Source: Lachnospiraceae bacterium AC2028
GTDB taxonomy: Bacteria > Bacillota > Clostridia > Lachnospirales > Lachnospiraceae
Assembly (NCBI GenBank): GCA_000702685.1
Contig: JNJD01000008.1
Location: forward strand, 199,223 to 263,222
DNA length: 64,000 bases
Reading direction: 5' to 3'
Shown: positions 1-8,649 of the stretch, piece after piece
How positions within the stretch are numbered: position 1 is the first letter of the stretch
Layout of the letters: the number at the start of each line of letters is the position of its first letter
The notes under the pieces: generated by a model
What the model saw: the letters and a program-made list of their open reading frames with translations, nothing else
Database searches by the model: none
Told to the model about the DNA's origin: nothing
Program-made: the position numbers and the translations under genes

Positions 1-1
1 C

Positions 2-877
2 GTTTACGAGCTTATGAACTCAACCGCTAACGATCGTGTCACCAGACTTATGTGCATCCGCAAGGACTGGAACAATCTTGAGCAGATGGGAAGCATCCGT
101 TCCACACGTCCCACCAACATCCCTCTTGCAGGTGAGTACAATGCGATTCTGATCCATGACGGTGGCCCCATCTACATCAACGACTTCATCTCAAAGCCTT
201 ACTGCAATCACATTTCCAGCGGTTTCTGGAGAGCAGATAACGGCAAGGGATGGGAGTATTCCGAGTATGTTACCGGCGATGACCGTGAGGGAGTAAGACT
301 CGGCGGAGGAACCCAGATGTATCCCGGACTTTCAAATTACATTGCAAAGCAGGGAATCTCCACCACCTACAATTCATACGCTCCCATGCGTGACAGCCAC
401 TTCCTTATCAGACCTTACGGCACCGATATGACTCTCACCGAGATGGGTTATTCGAACGCTACATCCGCAACCCATATCCAGATGCCTACTTTAAAGCACA
501 CTCAGACTGAGCTTAAGTACAACGAATCAACCGGCACCTATGATTATTACCTCTACGGAGAGCTTCAGAAGGATGCAGAGGATGATCAGGTAGTTACTTT
601 CGAGAATGTCCTTCTCCAGTGCACCGATTATTATGAGTACGATGATCACGGATACCTGATCTATCTCTACTTCAACCAGACCGATACCACCGGCTACTAT
701 ATCACCAACGGCCAGGCTATCAAGGTTACCTGGAATAAGGCTGTAAGCAACGACAAGCTCGACTACGAGATCACCAAGTTCTATGACGAGAACGGTGACG
801 AGATTCAGATCAATCCCGGTAAGACTTACATCTGCCTTGTACCCAAGAACGGATGGAGCACCGTAACACTTAACTAA
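2..877 (+). CDS. DUF3048 (YerB-like) lipoprotein, 5'-truncated by the window edge
   Basis: The reading frame is open to the left edge (V-Y-E-L precedes the first Met), so the N terminus with its signal/lipobox lies outside the window. The visible part holds the second half of the DUF3048 N domain (VYEL..., DRVTRLMCIRKD) and the complete C-terminal DUF3048_C domain, ending in ITNGQAIKVTWNKA and the NPGKTYICLVP block. The family is known as extracytoplasmic lipoproteins of Firmicutes (B. subtilis YerB) with no settled biochemical role. The stop is followed 15 bases later by a palindrome with a T-run that should end the transcript. Confidence 0.8.
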   Translation, partial: VYELMNSTANDRVTRLMCIRKDWNNLEQMGSIRSTRPTNIPLAGEYNAILIHDGGPIYINDFISKPYCNHISSGFWRADNGKGWEYSEYVTGDDREGVRLGGGTQMYPGLSNYIAKQGISTTYNSYAPMRDSHFLIRPYGTDMTLTEMGYSNATSATHIQMPTLKHTQTELKYNESTGTYDYYLYGELQKDAEDDQVVTFENVLLQCTDYYEYDDHGYLIYLYFNQTDTTGYYITNGQAIKVTWNKAVSNDKLDYEITKFYDENGDEIQINPGKTYICLVPKNGWSTVTLN

Positions 878-891
878 AAATATACCTGACA

Positions 892-929
892 GTGAGTCAC
901 GGGGACAGTCCCCGTGACTCACTTTTTTT
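892..929 (+). terminator. intrinsic terminator built from type A palindrome
   Basis: The palindrome at 892-922 is directly followed by seven T residues, so this copy doubles as a rho-independent terminator for the DUF3048 gene. Confidence 0.8.
893..921. repeat. dispersed 29-base palindrome, type A, copy 1
   Basis: Near-perfect inverted repeat with arms TGAGTCACGGGGAC and GTCCCCGTGACTCA around a central base. It lies 16 bases after the stop of the DUF3048 gene. Other type A copies lie at 965-993, 6037-6065 and 11689-11717. Confidence 0.85.
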
Positions 930-964
930 GTCTTAATTTGCGTCACGGCGGGCAGGATGTCCTT

Positions 965-993
965 TGAGTCACGGGGACTGTCCCTGTGACTCA
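965..993. repeat. dispersed 29-base palindrome, type A, copy 2
   Basis: Same TGAGTCAC...GTGACTCA palindrome, with the stem extended outward by CTT/AAG. It lies 43 bases after copy 1, upstream of the murD promoter. A GGG followed by six T lies about 8 bases downstream, so weak termination is possible. Confidence 0.85.
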
Positions 994-1034
994 AAGCATC
1001 GGGTTTTTTCTTTGCCGTAAAACAGGGCATTTTG

Positions 1035-1063
1035 TTGTAAAAAAGCGGTATTTTGGGTATAAT
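1035..1063 (+). promoter_or_regulatory. sigma-A-type promoter of murD
   Basis: TTGTAA at 1035-1040, a 17-base spacer and a perfect TATAAT at 1058-1063. Transcription should begin near 1070. This rules out the in-frame TTG at 1053 as a start, because it overlaps the -10 box. Confidence 0.75.
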
Positions 1064-1103
1064 ACATAAGATTATGGGCATTTTTGCCCTGATGGGGAGA
1101 ATC

Positions 1104-2360
1104 ATGGCTGTACCCGAACTTTTTGAAGGCAAAAGAATAATTATCTGGGGCTACGGAAGAGAGGGCAGGTCCACCGAAAAATGGCTGTCCGAACACACCT
1201 CACCGAAGTCCGTTACAATATTTGAGGGAAAACCCGAAGAGATGCTCGCAGGAGCGGGCGAAGACGCAGATATCATCGTAAAGAGTCCCGGCATTGTCTG
1301 GCCTCCCAAAGATGCCGATAAAAGCATCTGCGATAAGATCAGTGCAAAGATCACTTCACAGACCGAGATCTTTTTACATGAATACCGTATGAAGACAGTC
1401 GGTATCACCGGAACCAAGGGAAAGTCCACGACGGTTTCGATGCTTGCCCACGTACTCGGTGAACTGTCGGGAAAGAAAGTCATACTTGCGGGAAACATAG
1501 GTCTTCCCTGTCTTGATTATTACGACGATGCGGCGGGAGATTCGATAGTCGTCCTCGAACTGTCCTGTCATCAGCTCAAGGATGCCAAGACCGCACCGCA
1601 TATTTCCGTATTCCTCGATCTGTATGAGGAACATCTTGATTATTACGGAACGATGGATGCGTATTTTGAAGCCAAGAGCCATATAATTACGCGCCAGATC
1701 CCCGGTGATAAAGCGTATATCGGTGAGAATGTTCCCGAGCTTATTTCGTGTTCCGACAAGATTAGAGTGGTTCCTTCCGAAGACGATCTTTCCGGAATAG
1801 AGCTTTCTCTTTTTGGGGACCATAATAAGATCAACGCATACTTCGTAGAGAAGATCTGCTGTGATGAATTCGGTCTGGCAAAAGAAGACGTACTGAAAAG
1901 CCTTAAGAACTTCGAAGCTCTTCCGCACAGAATGAAGAAGATAGGAGAGTTCGGCGGGATCGCATGGTACGACGATTCGATATCTACCATCCCCGAAGCT
2001 GCTATCAGCGCAGCCGAGAGCATTCCCGGAGCTCAGGTCATCCTGATCGGCGGAATGGACAGGGGCATTTCGTATTCCGTGCTCGAAGATTATATGAAAA
2101 AGCACGGAGAATACAGATTCATATGTATGTATGCAACGGGCGAAAGGATCGTAAAGGAACTGGGAACAAGCCTTTCCAATGTTTGCTACGAACCGGATCT
2201 TAAGTCGGCTGTTGATAAAGCATATGAGATAACGGATAAGGGAAGAGGCTGCGTACTTTCACCCGCTGCCGCTTCATACGGATATTTCAAGAATTTCGAA
2301 GAGCGCGGATGCGTATTCGAAGAACTGGTAAGGGGTCATGGATCAGCTCAATCTGTTTGA
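1104..2360 (+). CDS. murD: UDP-N-acetylmuramoylalanine--D-glutamate ligase
   Basis: Cytoplasmic peptidoglycan precursor enzyme: ATP-dependent addition of D-glutamate to UDP-MurNAc-L-Ala. The start at 1104 (MAVPELFEGK) is chosen because GGGGAG sits 4 bases upstream and the longer ORF overlaps the promoter -10 box. This gives 418 residues, slightly short for the family (about 450). Motifs in order: N-terminal Rossmann GYGREG, ATP loop GITGTKGKST near residue 100, ELSCHQL (usually ELSSFQL), EEHLDYYGTMDAYFEAKS, and the C-terminal LPHRMKKIGEF and DDSISTIPEA blocks. Its 3' end overlaps rarA by 23 bases, so the two are probably cotranscribed. Confidence 0.93.
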   Translation: MAVPELFEGKRIIIWGYGREGRSTEKWLSEHTSPKSVTIFEGKPEEMLAGAGEDADIIVKSPGIVWPPKDADKSICDKISAKITSQTEIFLHEYRMKTVGITGTKGKSTTVSMLAHVLGELSGKKVILAGNIGLPCLDYYDDAAGDSIVVLELSCHQLKDAKTAPHISVFLDLYEEHLDYYGTMDAYFEAKSHIITRQIPGDKAYIGENVPELISCSDKIRVVPSEDDLSGIELSLFGDHNKINAYFVEKICCDEFGLAKEDVLKSLKNFEALPHRMKKIGEFGGIAWYDDSISTIPEAAISAAESIPGAQVILIGGMDRGISYSVLEDYMKKHGEYRFICMYATGERIVKELGTSLSNVCYEPDLKSAVDKAYEITDKGRGCVLSPAAASYGYFKNFEERGCVFEELVRGHGSAQSV

Positions 2361-3723
2361 ATACATGTCAGATAAAACCAAAGAATCCGAAAGCCCTCTT
2401 GCCGCAAGGATGAGGCCCAGAACCCCGGAAGAGGTTGTTGGTCAGGAGGAGATAATCGCACCCGGCAAGCTCCTTTACCGTGCCATCAAGGCTGACAAGA
2501 TCAGCTCTCTGATACTGTACGGACCGCCCGGAACGGGCAAGACCACGATTGCCAAGGTCATCGCCGGAGCAACAAAGTCGCGCTTTATTTCGATCAATGC
2601 GACCACCGCGGGAAAAAAGGATATGGAGGATGCCGTTAACGAAGCAAAGAGCATCCTTGCGATGAATTCGCAGAAGACCATCCTTTTCATAGACGAGATA
2701 CACCGATTCAATAAGGGGCAGCAGGATTTTCTTTTACCGTTCGTCGAAGACGGAACGGTCACACTGATAGGCGCAACGACCGAGAATCCGTACTTCGAGG
2801 TTAACGGCGCTCTTATAAGCCGTTCGATGATATTCGAGCTTAAGCCCCTGAGCATGGAAAACGTCAAGACTCTTCTGAAGATCGCCGTAACGGATCACGA
2901 AAGAGGAATGGCGGGATATAATCCGTACATCGATGACGATGCTCTGGATTTCATTGCTGATGTTGCGGGCGGAGATGCAAGACATGCTCTCAACGCACTG
3001 GAGCTTGCGATCCTTACAACAGAGCCCGATGAAAACGCGACAGGCGAAAGCGGCAAAGGCATCACCGGACCCGCTGATGTATCAAAGCCCGGAATACATA
3101 TCACTCTCGATGTCGCACAGGAATGCATCCAGAGGAAAGCCGTAAGATACGATAAGAGCGGAGACAATCATTACGATACGATCTCCGCATTCATAAAGAG
3201 TATGAGAGGTTCCGACCCCGATGCGGCGGTCTACTACCTTGCAAGGATGCTTGATGCCGGCGAGGAAGTAAGCTTCATAGCAAGACGTATCGTGATATGC
3301 GCTGCGGAGGATGTCGGCATGGCGGATCCCAATGCACTTGTCGTTGCGAACGCGGCATTCGAAGCGGTCATAAAGGTCGGTATGCCGGAAGCACGGATAA
3401 TACTTTCCGAAGCGGCGATATATGTTGCGACCGCACCGAAATCAAATTCGGCAATATGTGCGGTTGATGCGGCACTTGAAGAGATAAGGGAAACGGGTTC
3501 GCTTCCGATCCCTCCCCACCTGCAGGATGCGCATTACAAGGGAGCCGCAAAGCTCGGACACGGGATCGGTTATCAATATGCACACGATTTCCCGAACCAC
3601 TATGTAAAGCAGCAATATCTCCCCTACGAACTGGACGGAAGAGAATTCTTCAATCCCGACGGACAGGGGTATGAAAATAAGATAAAAGAACACTTTAAAA
3701 AGATAAAAGGTAAGGAGAATTAA
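2338..3723 (+). CDS. rarA: replication-associated recombination protein RarA (MgsA), AAA+ ATPase
   Basis: A clamp-loader-like AAA+ ATPase acting at stalled replication forks. Residues 62-70 form Walker A (GPPGTGKTT), followed by Walker B LFIDEIHRF with the KGQQDFLLPFVEDG segment, sensor 1 GATTENPYFE and SRS (arginine-finger region). The C-terminal half is the MgsA tetramerisation domain (RGSDPDAAVYYLARML, RRIVICAAEDVGMADP). The length of 461 residues is normal. The start lies inside murD behind AAGGGG. A short insertion rich in Glu/Gly/Thr occurs near residues 220-245. A malic enzyme gene begins 2 bases after the stop. Confidence 0.93.
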   Translation: MDQLNLFEYMSDKTKESESPLAARMRPRTPEEVVGQEEIIAPGKLLYRAIKADKISSLILYGPPGTGKTTIAKVIAGATKSRFISINATTAGKKDMEDAVNEAKSILAMNSQKTILFIDEIHRFNKGQQDFLLPFVEDGTVTLIGATTENPYFEVNGALISRSMIFELKPLSMENVKTLLKIAVTDHERGMAGYNPYIDDDALDFIADVAGGDARHALNALELAILTTEPDENATGESGKGITGPADVSKPGIHITLDVAQECIQRKAVRYDKSGDNHYDTISAFIKSMRGSDPDAAVYYLARMLDAGEEVSFIARRIVICAAEDVGMADPNALVVANAAFEAVIKVGMPEARIILSEAAIYVATAPKSNSAICAVDAALEEIRETGSLPIPPHLQDAHYKGAAKLGHGIGYQYAHDFPNHYVKQQYLPYELDGREFFNPDGQGYENKIKEHFKKIKGKEN

Positions 3724-3725
3724 AA

Positions 3726-4877
3726 ATGGGTGTTAACGAAGAAGCGCTTAAAGCACACGAGGAGTGGAACGGAAAGCTTTCCACCGAAGCCAAGTCCAAG
3801 GTGGATTCAAGGGAGGCACTTGCGATCGCCTATACTCCCGGCGTTGCAGAGCCCTGTAAGGAGATAGCAAAGGACAAGGATCTCGCATATAAATATACAT
3901 GGAAGGCCAACACAATCGCAGTCGTATCCGACGGTTCCGCGGTTCTCGGACTCGGAAATATCGGACCCGAAGCTGCCATGCCCGTTATGGAAGGCAAGGC
4001 TGTTCTTTTCAAGGAGTTCGGCGGAGTAAATGCTGTTCCCATCTGCCTTGATACCCAGGACACCGAAGAGATCATCAAAGCGGTCAAGTACATCGCACCC
4101 GGATTCGGCGGGATCAATCTTGAGGATATCTCCGCACCCAGATGCTTTGAGATAGAAGAAAGACTGAAAGCGGAACTCAACATCCCCGTATTCCACGATG
4201 ACCAGCACGGAACCGCGATCGTTGTTCTCGCAGCTTCCATCAACGCTCTCAAGGTCACCGGTAAAAAGAAAGAGGACTGCAAGATCGTTGTAAACGGAGC
4301 AGGCGCAGCAGGCGTAGCGATCTCCAAGCTTCTTCTTAAATACGGATTCGGTTCTCTTACTCTCTGCGATTCGAGAGGAATTGTTTCCGCAGACAGAACC
4401 GACCTTAACGATACCAAGAAGGAAATGCTTAAGATCACCAATCCCGAGAACAGATCCGGATCTCTTGCGGATGCCGTTGTCGGAACCGATATCTTCGTAG
4501 GCGTATCGGCACCCGGAGTTCTTACCGGCGATATGATAAAGACCATGAATGCAGAGCCCATCATCTTCGCAATGGCAAATCCCGTTCCCGAGATCATGCC
4601 CGACGAAGCAAAGGCAGCAGGCGCAAGGATCGTGGGAACCGGAAGAAGCGACTTCCCCAACCAGATCAACAACGTTGTCGCATTCCCCGGAATCTTCCGC
4701 GGTGCACTCGAAGCAAGAGCTCCCCAGATCACCGAGGAGATGAAGCTTGCCGCAGCAGAAGCCATCGCAGCTGCGGTTCCCGCAGACAAGCTCTGTGAGG
4801 ATTACATCATGCCCGAGGCATTCGATACCAGAGTACGCGATTCGGTTGCCGAAGCCGTAAAGAGGCTCGTTAAATAA
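3726..4877 (+). CDS. NAD(P)-dependent malic enzyme
   Basis: Oxidative decarboxylation of malate to pyruvate and CO2 with reduction of NAD(P). At 383 residues it is the short bacterial form without the phosphotransacetylase-like tail. Visible motifs: AYTPGVAEPC near the N terminus, DGSAVLGLGNIGP, the GGINLEDISAP metal/substrate segment, FHDDQHGTAIV, the Rossmann loop NGAGAAGVAI, and FAMANPVPEIMP. AAGGAG lies just upstream of the ATG. It sits 2 bases after rarA and its stop overlaps the next start (TAATG), so it belongs to the murD-rarA transcript. The cofactor (NAD or NADP) cannot be decided by reading. Confidence 0.9.
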   Translation: MGVNEEALKAHEEWNGKLSTEAKSKVDSREALAIAYTPGVAEPCKEIAKDKDLAYKYTWKANTIAVVSDGSAVLGLGNIGPEAAMPVMEGKAVLFKEFGGVNAVPICLDTQDTEEIIKAVKYIAPGFGGINLEDISAPRCFEIEERLKAELNIPVFHDDQHGTAIVVLAASINALKVTGKKKEDCKIVVNGAGAAGVAISKLLLKYGFGSLTLCDSRGIVSADRTDLNDTKKEMLKITNPENRSGSLADAVVGTDIFVGVSAPGVLTGDMIKTMNAEPIIFAMANPVPEIMPDEAKAAGARIVGTGRSDFPNQINNVVAFPGIFRGALEARAPQITEEMKLAAAEAIAAAVPADKLCEDYIMPEAFDTRVRDSVAEAVKRLVK

Positions 4878-5398
4878 TGGATGCCGAAAAGCTCACACAG
4901 GTAAAACTGATCATCCTGTATATGCTCAACAGAGTCGATTTCCTCATGACCGCTTCCCAGATTTCCGATTTCGTTCTGGGAAAGGATTATGCGGATTACT
5001 ATGTTCTTACGCAGGCACAGGGTGAACTTATAGAAAACGGCCTTATCTCACAGGCTCCCCATTCACACAATTCTACGGAGCTTTCGATAACGACCGAGGG
5101 AAGGGATACGATCAATTATTTCGCATCCCGTCTTCCCGATTTCATCAAGAATGATATCGAGAATTATTTTGCGGACAAGGCATTCGAACTCAGGAATGAA
5201 CTTGCCGTGCAGAGCAATTATGCTCAGAATTTTCTTACCGGAGAATATGAGACAAGACTCATCATCAAGGACCGTGATGTTACAACCCTTGATATGACGC
5301 TTTCGGTTCCTACGGAAGAGATTGCCGAGCATATAGTTGATGTGTGGAAGGAAAAAGCCACCGAAGTTCTTCAGTATATAACCAACGAACTGTTCTGA
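4877..5398 (+). CDS. DUF4364 family protein
   Basis: A 173-residue protein matching the DUF4364 family of Clostridia: an N-terminal winged-helix-like region (KLIILYMLNRVDFLMTASQISDFVLGKDYADYY, then an E-N-G-L-I 'wing' and a TEGRDTINYF strand) followed by an alpha/beta tail ending in VLQYITNELF. It resembles PadR/MarR-like transcriptional regulators, but DNA binding is inference. The ATG overlaps the stop of the malic enzyme gene by one base, implying translational coupling. A degenerate type B palindrome follows its stop. Confidence 0.75.
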   Translation: MDAEKLTQVKLIILYMLNRVDFLMTASQISDFVLGKDYADYYVLTQAQGELIENGLISQAPHSHNSTELSITTEGRDTINYFASRLPDFIKNDIENYFADKAFELRNELAVQSNYAQNFLTGEYETRLIIKDRDVTTLDMTLSVPTEEIAEHIVDVWKEKATEVLQYITNELF

Positions 5399-5404
5399 GC
5401 AAGG

Positions 5405-5431
5405 CGGAGGGGGACGGTTTCCTCTGTTCAC
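5405..5431. repeat. dispersed palindrome, type B, degenerate copy
   Basis: The right arm (GGGACGGTTTCCTCTGTTCAC read with one extra T) matches the intact type B copies at 42213 and 55374, but the left arm is largely lost. It begins 6 bases after the DUF4364 stop. Confidence 0.55.
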
Positions 5432-5461
5432 CTCATCAGCATAGTCATAAAGGAAAAGGTC

Positions 5462-5998
5462 ATGAGAATAGGTTCAGGATATGATGTTCATAAGCTCTGT
5501 GACGACCGTCCGATGATCATCGGAGGAGTGAACATCCCTTACGAAAAGGGATTGCTCGGACACTCCGATGCGGATGTGCTCACTCATGCGATAATGGATG
5601 CGCTTCTGGGCGCTGCGGCTCTCGGAGATATCGGAAAGCATTTTCCCGATACCGATCCCGAATACAAAGGTGCGGATTCGATAAAGCTTCTTGAGAAAGT
5701 AGGGGAGCTGCTCCTGAATGAGGGCTTTGTGATCGAGAATATCGATTCAACCATCATCGCCCAGGCTCCGAAGATGAGACCTTATATCGACGAGATGAGA
5801 GCAAAGATTGCTGCCGCACTCGAACTTGATGTAAGCCGCGTAAATGTAAAGGCGACCACCGAAGAAGGACTTGGATTTACCGGAGCTAAGGAAGGCATTT
5901 CCGCACAGGCTATAGCGCTAATAAACAGTGTATATGATCAGACTGATATCGGCCCCGCATCATGCGGCGGCTGCTCGCGATGTCCGGGCGTAAAGTGA
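5462..5998 (+). CDS. ispF: 2-C-methyl-D-erythritol 2,4-cyclodiphosphate synthase with Cys-rich C-terminal tail
   Basis: Fifth enzyme of the non-mevalonate isoprenoid pathway, forming MEcPP with release of CMP. Motifs: [11 protein letters not shown] with the metal ligands [43 protein letters not shown], and the [11 protein letters not shown] block. The start is supported by AGGAAAAGG upstream. The protein has 178 residues, about 20 more than usual. The extra tail after the normal end (about residues 160-178) reads [17 protein letters not shown], with three Cys spaced C-x2-C-x2-C. Whether the tail is functional is unknown. Confidence 0.92.
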   Translation: MRIGSGYDVHKLCDDRPMIIGGVNIPYEKGLLGHSDADVLTHAIMDALLGAAALGDIGKHFPDTDPEYKGADSIKLLEKVGELLLNEGFVIENIDSTIIAQAPKMRPYIDEMRAKIAAALELDVSRVNVKATTEEGLGFTGAKEGISAQAIALINSVYDQTDIGPASCGGCSRCPGVK

Positions 5999-6036
5999 GA
6001 ACAGACAGTGAAAGCGGAGAAAACGTCCCCGATTTT

Positions 6037-6065
6037 TGAGTCACGGGGACAGTCCCTGTGACTCA
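6037..6065. repeat. dispersed 29-base palindrome, type A, copy 3
   Basis: TGAGTCACGGGGAC arm, mirrored by GTCCCTGTGACTCA with a single arm mismatch. It lies 38 bases after the ispF stop and 50 bases before cysS. No T-run follows, so it is not a terminator by itself. Confidence 0.85.
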
Positions 6066-6115
6066 GAGCAGACTCTTCGTTCAGTGACATCAACAAAAGA
6101 AAGAGGATCAATAAA

Positions 6116-7528
6116 ATGCAACTGTATAATACAGCAACCAGAAAAGTAGAAGAATTCAAGTCCCGCGAAGAAGGCAAGGTATCTATGTATACCTGCGGAC
6201 CTACCGTATATCATTTCGCACACATCGGAAACCTTCGTACATATATCTGTGAGGATATGCTTGTAAAGGCACTTCTTTATGCGGGCTATGACGTAAAGCG
6301 TGTCATGAACATAACAGACGTCGGACATCTTTCGAGCGATGCCGATACCGGCGAAGACAAGATGCTCAAGGGTGCTAAGCGTGAGCACAAGACCGTGCTT
6401 GAGATCGCTGATTACTACACCAAGGCATTCTTTGCCGACTTTGCAAAGCTCAATATCCGCATGCCCGATGTCGTTGAGCCTGCGACTCACTGCATTCCCG
6501 AATTCATCCATATGATCGAAGTCCTGCTCGAGAAAGGCTATGCTTATCAGGCAGGCGAGAATATCTATTTCGATACTTCCAAGCTTGAGAAGTATTACAC
6601 GCTGTCCAATCATAACGAGGATGATCTTCGTGTCGGCGTCCGCGATGATGTTGATGAGGACAGCAACAAGCGCAACAAGACGGACTTCGTTCTGTGGTTC
6701 ACCAAGTCGAAATTCGACGATCAGGAACTTAAGTGGGAAAGCCCCTGGGGACGCGGATATCCCGGATGGCACATCGAGTGCTCCTGCATCGGAATAAAGC
6801 ACCTTGGCGAGTATATGGACATTCACTGCGGCGGTGTTGACAATATCTTCCCTCATCATACCAATGAGATCGCACAGAGTGAGGCTTACCTCGGACATCC
6901 CTGGTGCAATTACTGGTTCCATGTTCATCACCTTGTCGAGAAGGACAAGGGCAAGATGAGTAAGTCCAGCGGCGAATTCCTGACCGTTTCGCTTCTTGAA
7001 GAGAAGGGCTACGATCCTCTTGCATACCGTTTCTTCTGCCTGCAGTCCCATTACCGCAAGCCTCTCGAGTTCTCATACGAAGTGCTCGACCAGATGAGCG
7101 CCGCATATCAGAAGCTCTTAAAGCGTGTGGGTGAGCTGAAAGAGGACGGATCCGTAGATGAAGCCGTATTTGCACAGTACAGGGAGAAATTCCTGAACGC
7201 ACTTACCGATGATATCAATACTTCCATGGCGATCACCGTGCTCTACGATGTTCTGAAGGCTGATTGCAACGATGCTACCAAGCGCGCGCTTGTAGCTGAT
7301 TTTGATAAGGCACTTTCTCTCGACCTTCTCGAAGGCGCGAAAAAGCTTGCCGGCGATAATGAAGTGGATGCGGAGCTTGAAGCCTGGATACTTGAACGTA
7401 TCGATGCAAGAAAGGCTGCCAAGAAGGCAAAGGATTTTGCACAGGCCGATGCGATCCGTGAGGAACTGAGTGCAAAGGGCATCCTCATCGAAGATACCAG
7501 AGAGGGCACAAAGTGGAAGAAGGCTTAA
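6116..7528 (+). CDS. cysS: cysteinyl-tRNA synthetase
   Basis: Class I aminoacyl-tRNA synthetase charging tRNA-Cys. It carries the N-terminal zinc/cysteine-binding CGPTVY, the HIGH-type motif HIGN near residue 38, WHIECS and HHTNEIAQSEA (remaining zinc ligands), and the KMSKS motif near residue 280 (GKMSKSSGEFLTV). The C-terminal DALR helical domain and the anticodon-binding tail ending in IEDTREGTKWKKA are complete. 470 residues is normal. The 3' end overlaps mrnC by 16 bases. The order cysS-mrnC-rlmB-sigH is conserved in Firmicutes. Confidence 0.97.
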   Translation: MQLYNTATRKVEEFKSREEGKVSMYTCGPTVYHFAHIGNLRTYICEDMLVKALLYAGYDVKRVMNITDVGHLSSDADTGEDKMLKGAKREHKTVLEIADYYTKAFFADFAKLNIRMPDVVEPATHCIPEFIHMIEVLLEKGYAYQAGENIYFDTSKLEKYYTLSNHNEDDLRVGVRDDVDEDSNKRNKTDFVLWFTKSKFDDQELKWESPWGRGYPGWHIECSCIGIKHLGEYMDIHCGGVDNIFPHHTNEIAQSEAYLGHPWCNYWFHVHHLVEKDKGKMSKSSGEFLTVSLLEEKGYDPLAYRFFCLQSHYRKPLEFSYEVLDQMSAAYQKLLKRVGELKEDGSVDEAVFAQYREKFLNALTDDINTSMAITVLYDVLKADCNDATKRALVADFDKALSLDLLEGAKKLAGDNEVDAELEAWILERIDARKAAKKAKDFAQADAIREELSAKGILIEDTREGTKWKKA

Positions 7529-7908
7529 AGTATTCGCCCCTGTCGCTTTCTTTTCTCGGAGATGCATATATGAGTCTTATCATCAGAAAGATGCTTCTCG
7601 AGAAAGGTGACATGCCTGTCGGAAAATTCCACAAAGCAAGCGTAAAATATGTCAGCGCCGATTCACAGGCGCTGATATATGATCTTTTCATGGAAGGCGA
7701 TATGCTTTCGGATGAAGAGAAGGATATAATGCACCGCGGCAAGAATCATGCCCATCCTTCCGGAAGAGGCACGAATTTTGCAAGCTACAGCAAGGCGACG
7801 GGTCTGGAATCCCTCATCGGATATCTCTATATATCCGGCTGGACGGACCGTGCCGATGAACTGATAATGATCGGAGCAGACTATGTCTCAGGAAAAGGGA
7901 AACAGTAA
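7513..7908 (+). CDS. mrnC: Mini-ribonuclease 3 (Mini-III)
   Basis: A stand-alone RNase III catalytic domain lacking the dsRNA-binding domain; in B. subtilis it matures 23S rRNA ends. The 131-residue protein has the conserved SFLGDAYMSLIIR segment with catalytic Asp, the KASVKYVSADSQA helix, MHRGKNHAHPSGRG, and SKATGLESLIGYLYISG with the second acidic site. It starts inside the end of cysS and overlaps rlmB by 26 bases. The position between cysS and rlmB matches B. subtilis. Confidence 0.92.
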   Translation: MEEGLKYSPLSLSFLGDAYMSLIIRKMLLEKGDMPVGKFHKASVKYVSADSQALIYDLFMEGDMLSDEEKDIMHRGKNHAHPSGRGTNFASYSKATGLESLIGYLYISGWTDRADELIMIGADYVSGKGKQ

Positions 7909-8647
7909 GGTTAATGAAAATGCAATAGAGGGACGCAATCCGGTCATAGAAGCCATCCGTGCCGGCAAGGAGATAGACAGGCTCTATGTTCTTGACGGAT
8001 GCAAGGACGGCGCCATACTCACGATCAAGCGTGAAGCGGCCAAGAAGGATATTGCGATAAAGTATGCTGATAAGGACCGCCTCGATCATATGTCATCAAC
8101 CGGTCATCACCAGGGCGTCATCGCGATAACCGCAGCTTACGAGTACAGCGAGGTATCCGACATACTTAAGAACGCAGAGGAGAAGGGAGAGGATCCCTTT
8201 GTCATTATCCTCGACGGAATAGAAGACCCTTACAATCTCGGTGCTATCATAAGAACTGCGGACCAGGCCGGTGCCCACGGAGTCATCATCCGTGCGGACA
8301 GAGCCGCGCATCTTACGGCATCCGTTGCAAGAGCCAGTGCGGGCGCACTTAATTACATCCCCGTTGCAAAGGTCACGAATATCGCACGCACCATAGAGGA
8401 ACTCAAGGAAAAGGGACTCTGGTTCGTATGCGCGGCAATGGACGGAGACCTTATGTATGATCTTAATCTGACAGGCCCCATCGGACTTGTCATAGGTAAT
8501 GAAGGAAGCGGTGTCACGAGACTTGTCCGTGAGAAGTGCGACATGACCGCTTCGATCCCGATGAAGGGACAGATCGATTCGCTTAATGCTTCCGTTGCAT
8601 GCGGAATACTCAGTTACGAGATCGTAAGAAGACGAATGAAGGGCTGA
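7883..8647 (+). CDS. rlmB: 23S rRNA (guanosine-2'-O-)-methyltransferase, TrmH/RlmB family
   Basis: SPOUT-class SAM-dependent ribose methyltransferase predicted to modify G2251 of 23S rRNA. It has an N-terminal L30e-like substrate-binding part (IEGRNPVIEAIRAGKEIDRLYV) and a C-terminal knotted domain with the three SPOUT motifs: DPYNLGAIIRTADQAGAHGV, GLVIGNEGSGVTRLVRE and IPMKGQIDSLNASVACGILSYE. 254 residues is typical. The ATG lies inside mrnC, so the operon is translationally coupled. It leads directly into sigH. Confidence 0.93.
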   Translation: MSQEKGNSKVNENAIEGRNPVIEAIRAGKEIDRLYVLDGCKDGAILTIKREAAKKDIAIKYADKDRLDHMSSTGHHQGVIAITAAYEYSEVSDILKNAEEKGEDPFVIILDGIEDPYNLGAIIRTADQAGAHGVIIRADRAAHLTASVARASAGALNYIPVAKVTNIARTIEELKEKGLWFVCAAMDGDLMYDLNLTGPIGLVIGNEGSGVTRLVREKCDMTASIPMKGQIDSLNASVACGILSYEIVRRRMKG

Positions 8648-8649
8648 AT

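Noticed and set aside
1053-1103. Upstream TTG start of murD
   Set aside because: It overlaps the TATAAT box of the murD promoter and adds no conserved residues; ATG 1104 has a ribosome site.
3830-4789. Minus-strand 319-codon ORF opposite the malic enzyme
   Set aside because: Mirror of a well-conserved gene; Ser/Pro-rich antisense composition and no family match.
8599-8649. ATG start of sigH inside rlmB
   Set aside because: The added residues are not sigma-factor-like; TTG 8650 directly follows the rlmB stop and has AGGG at good spacing.
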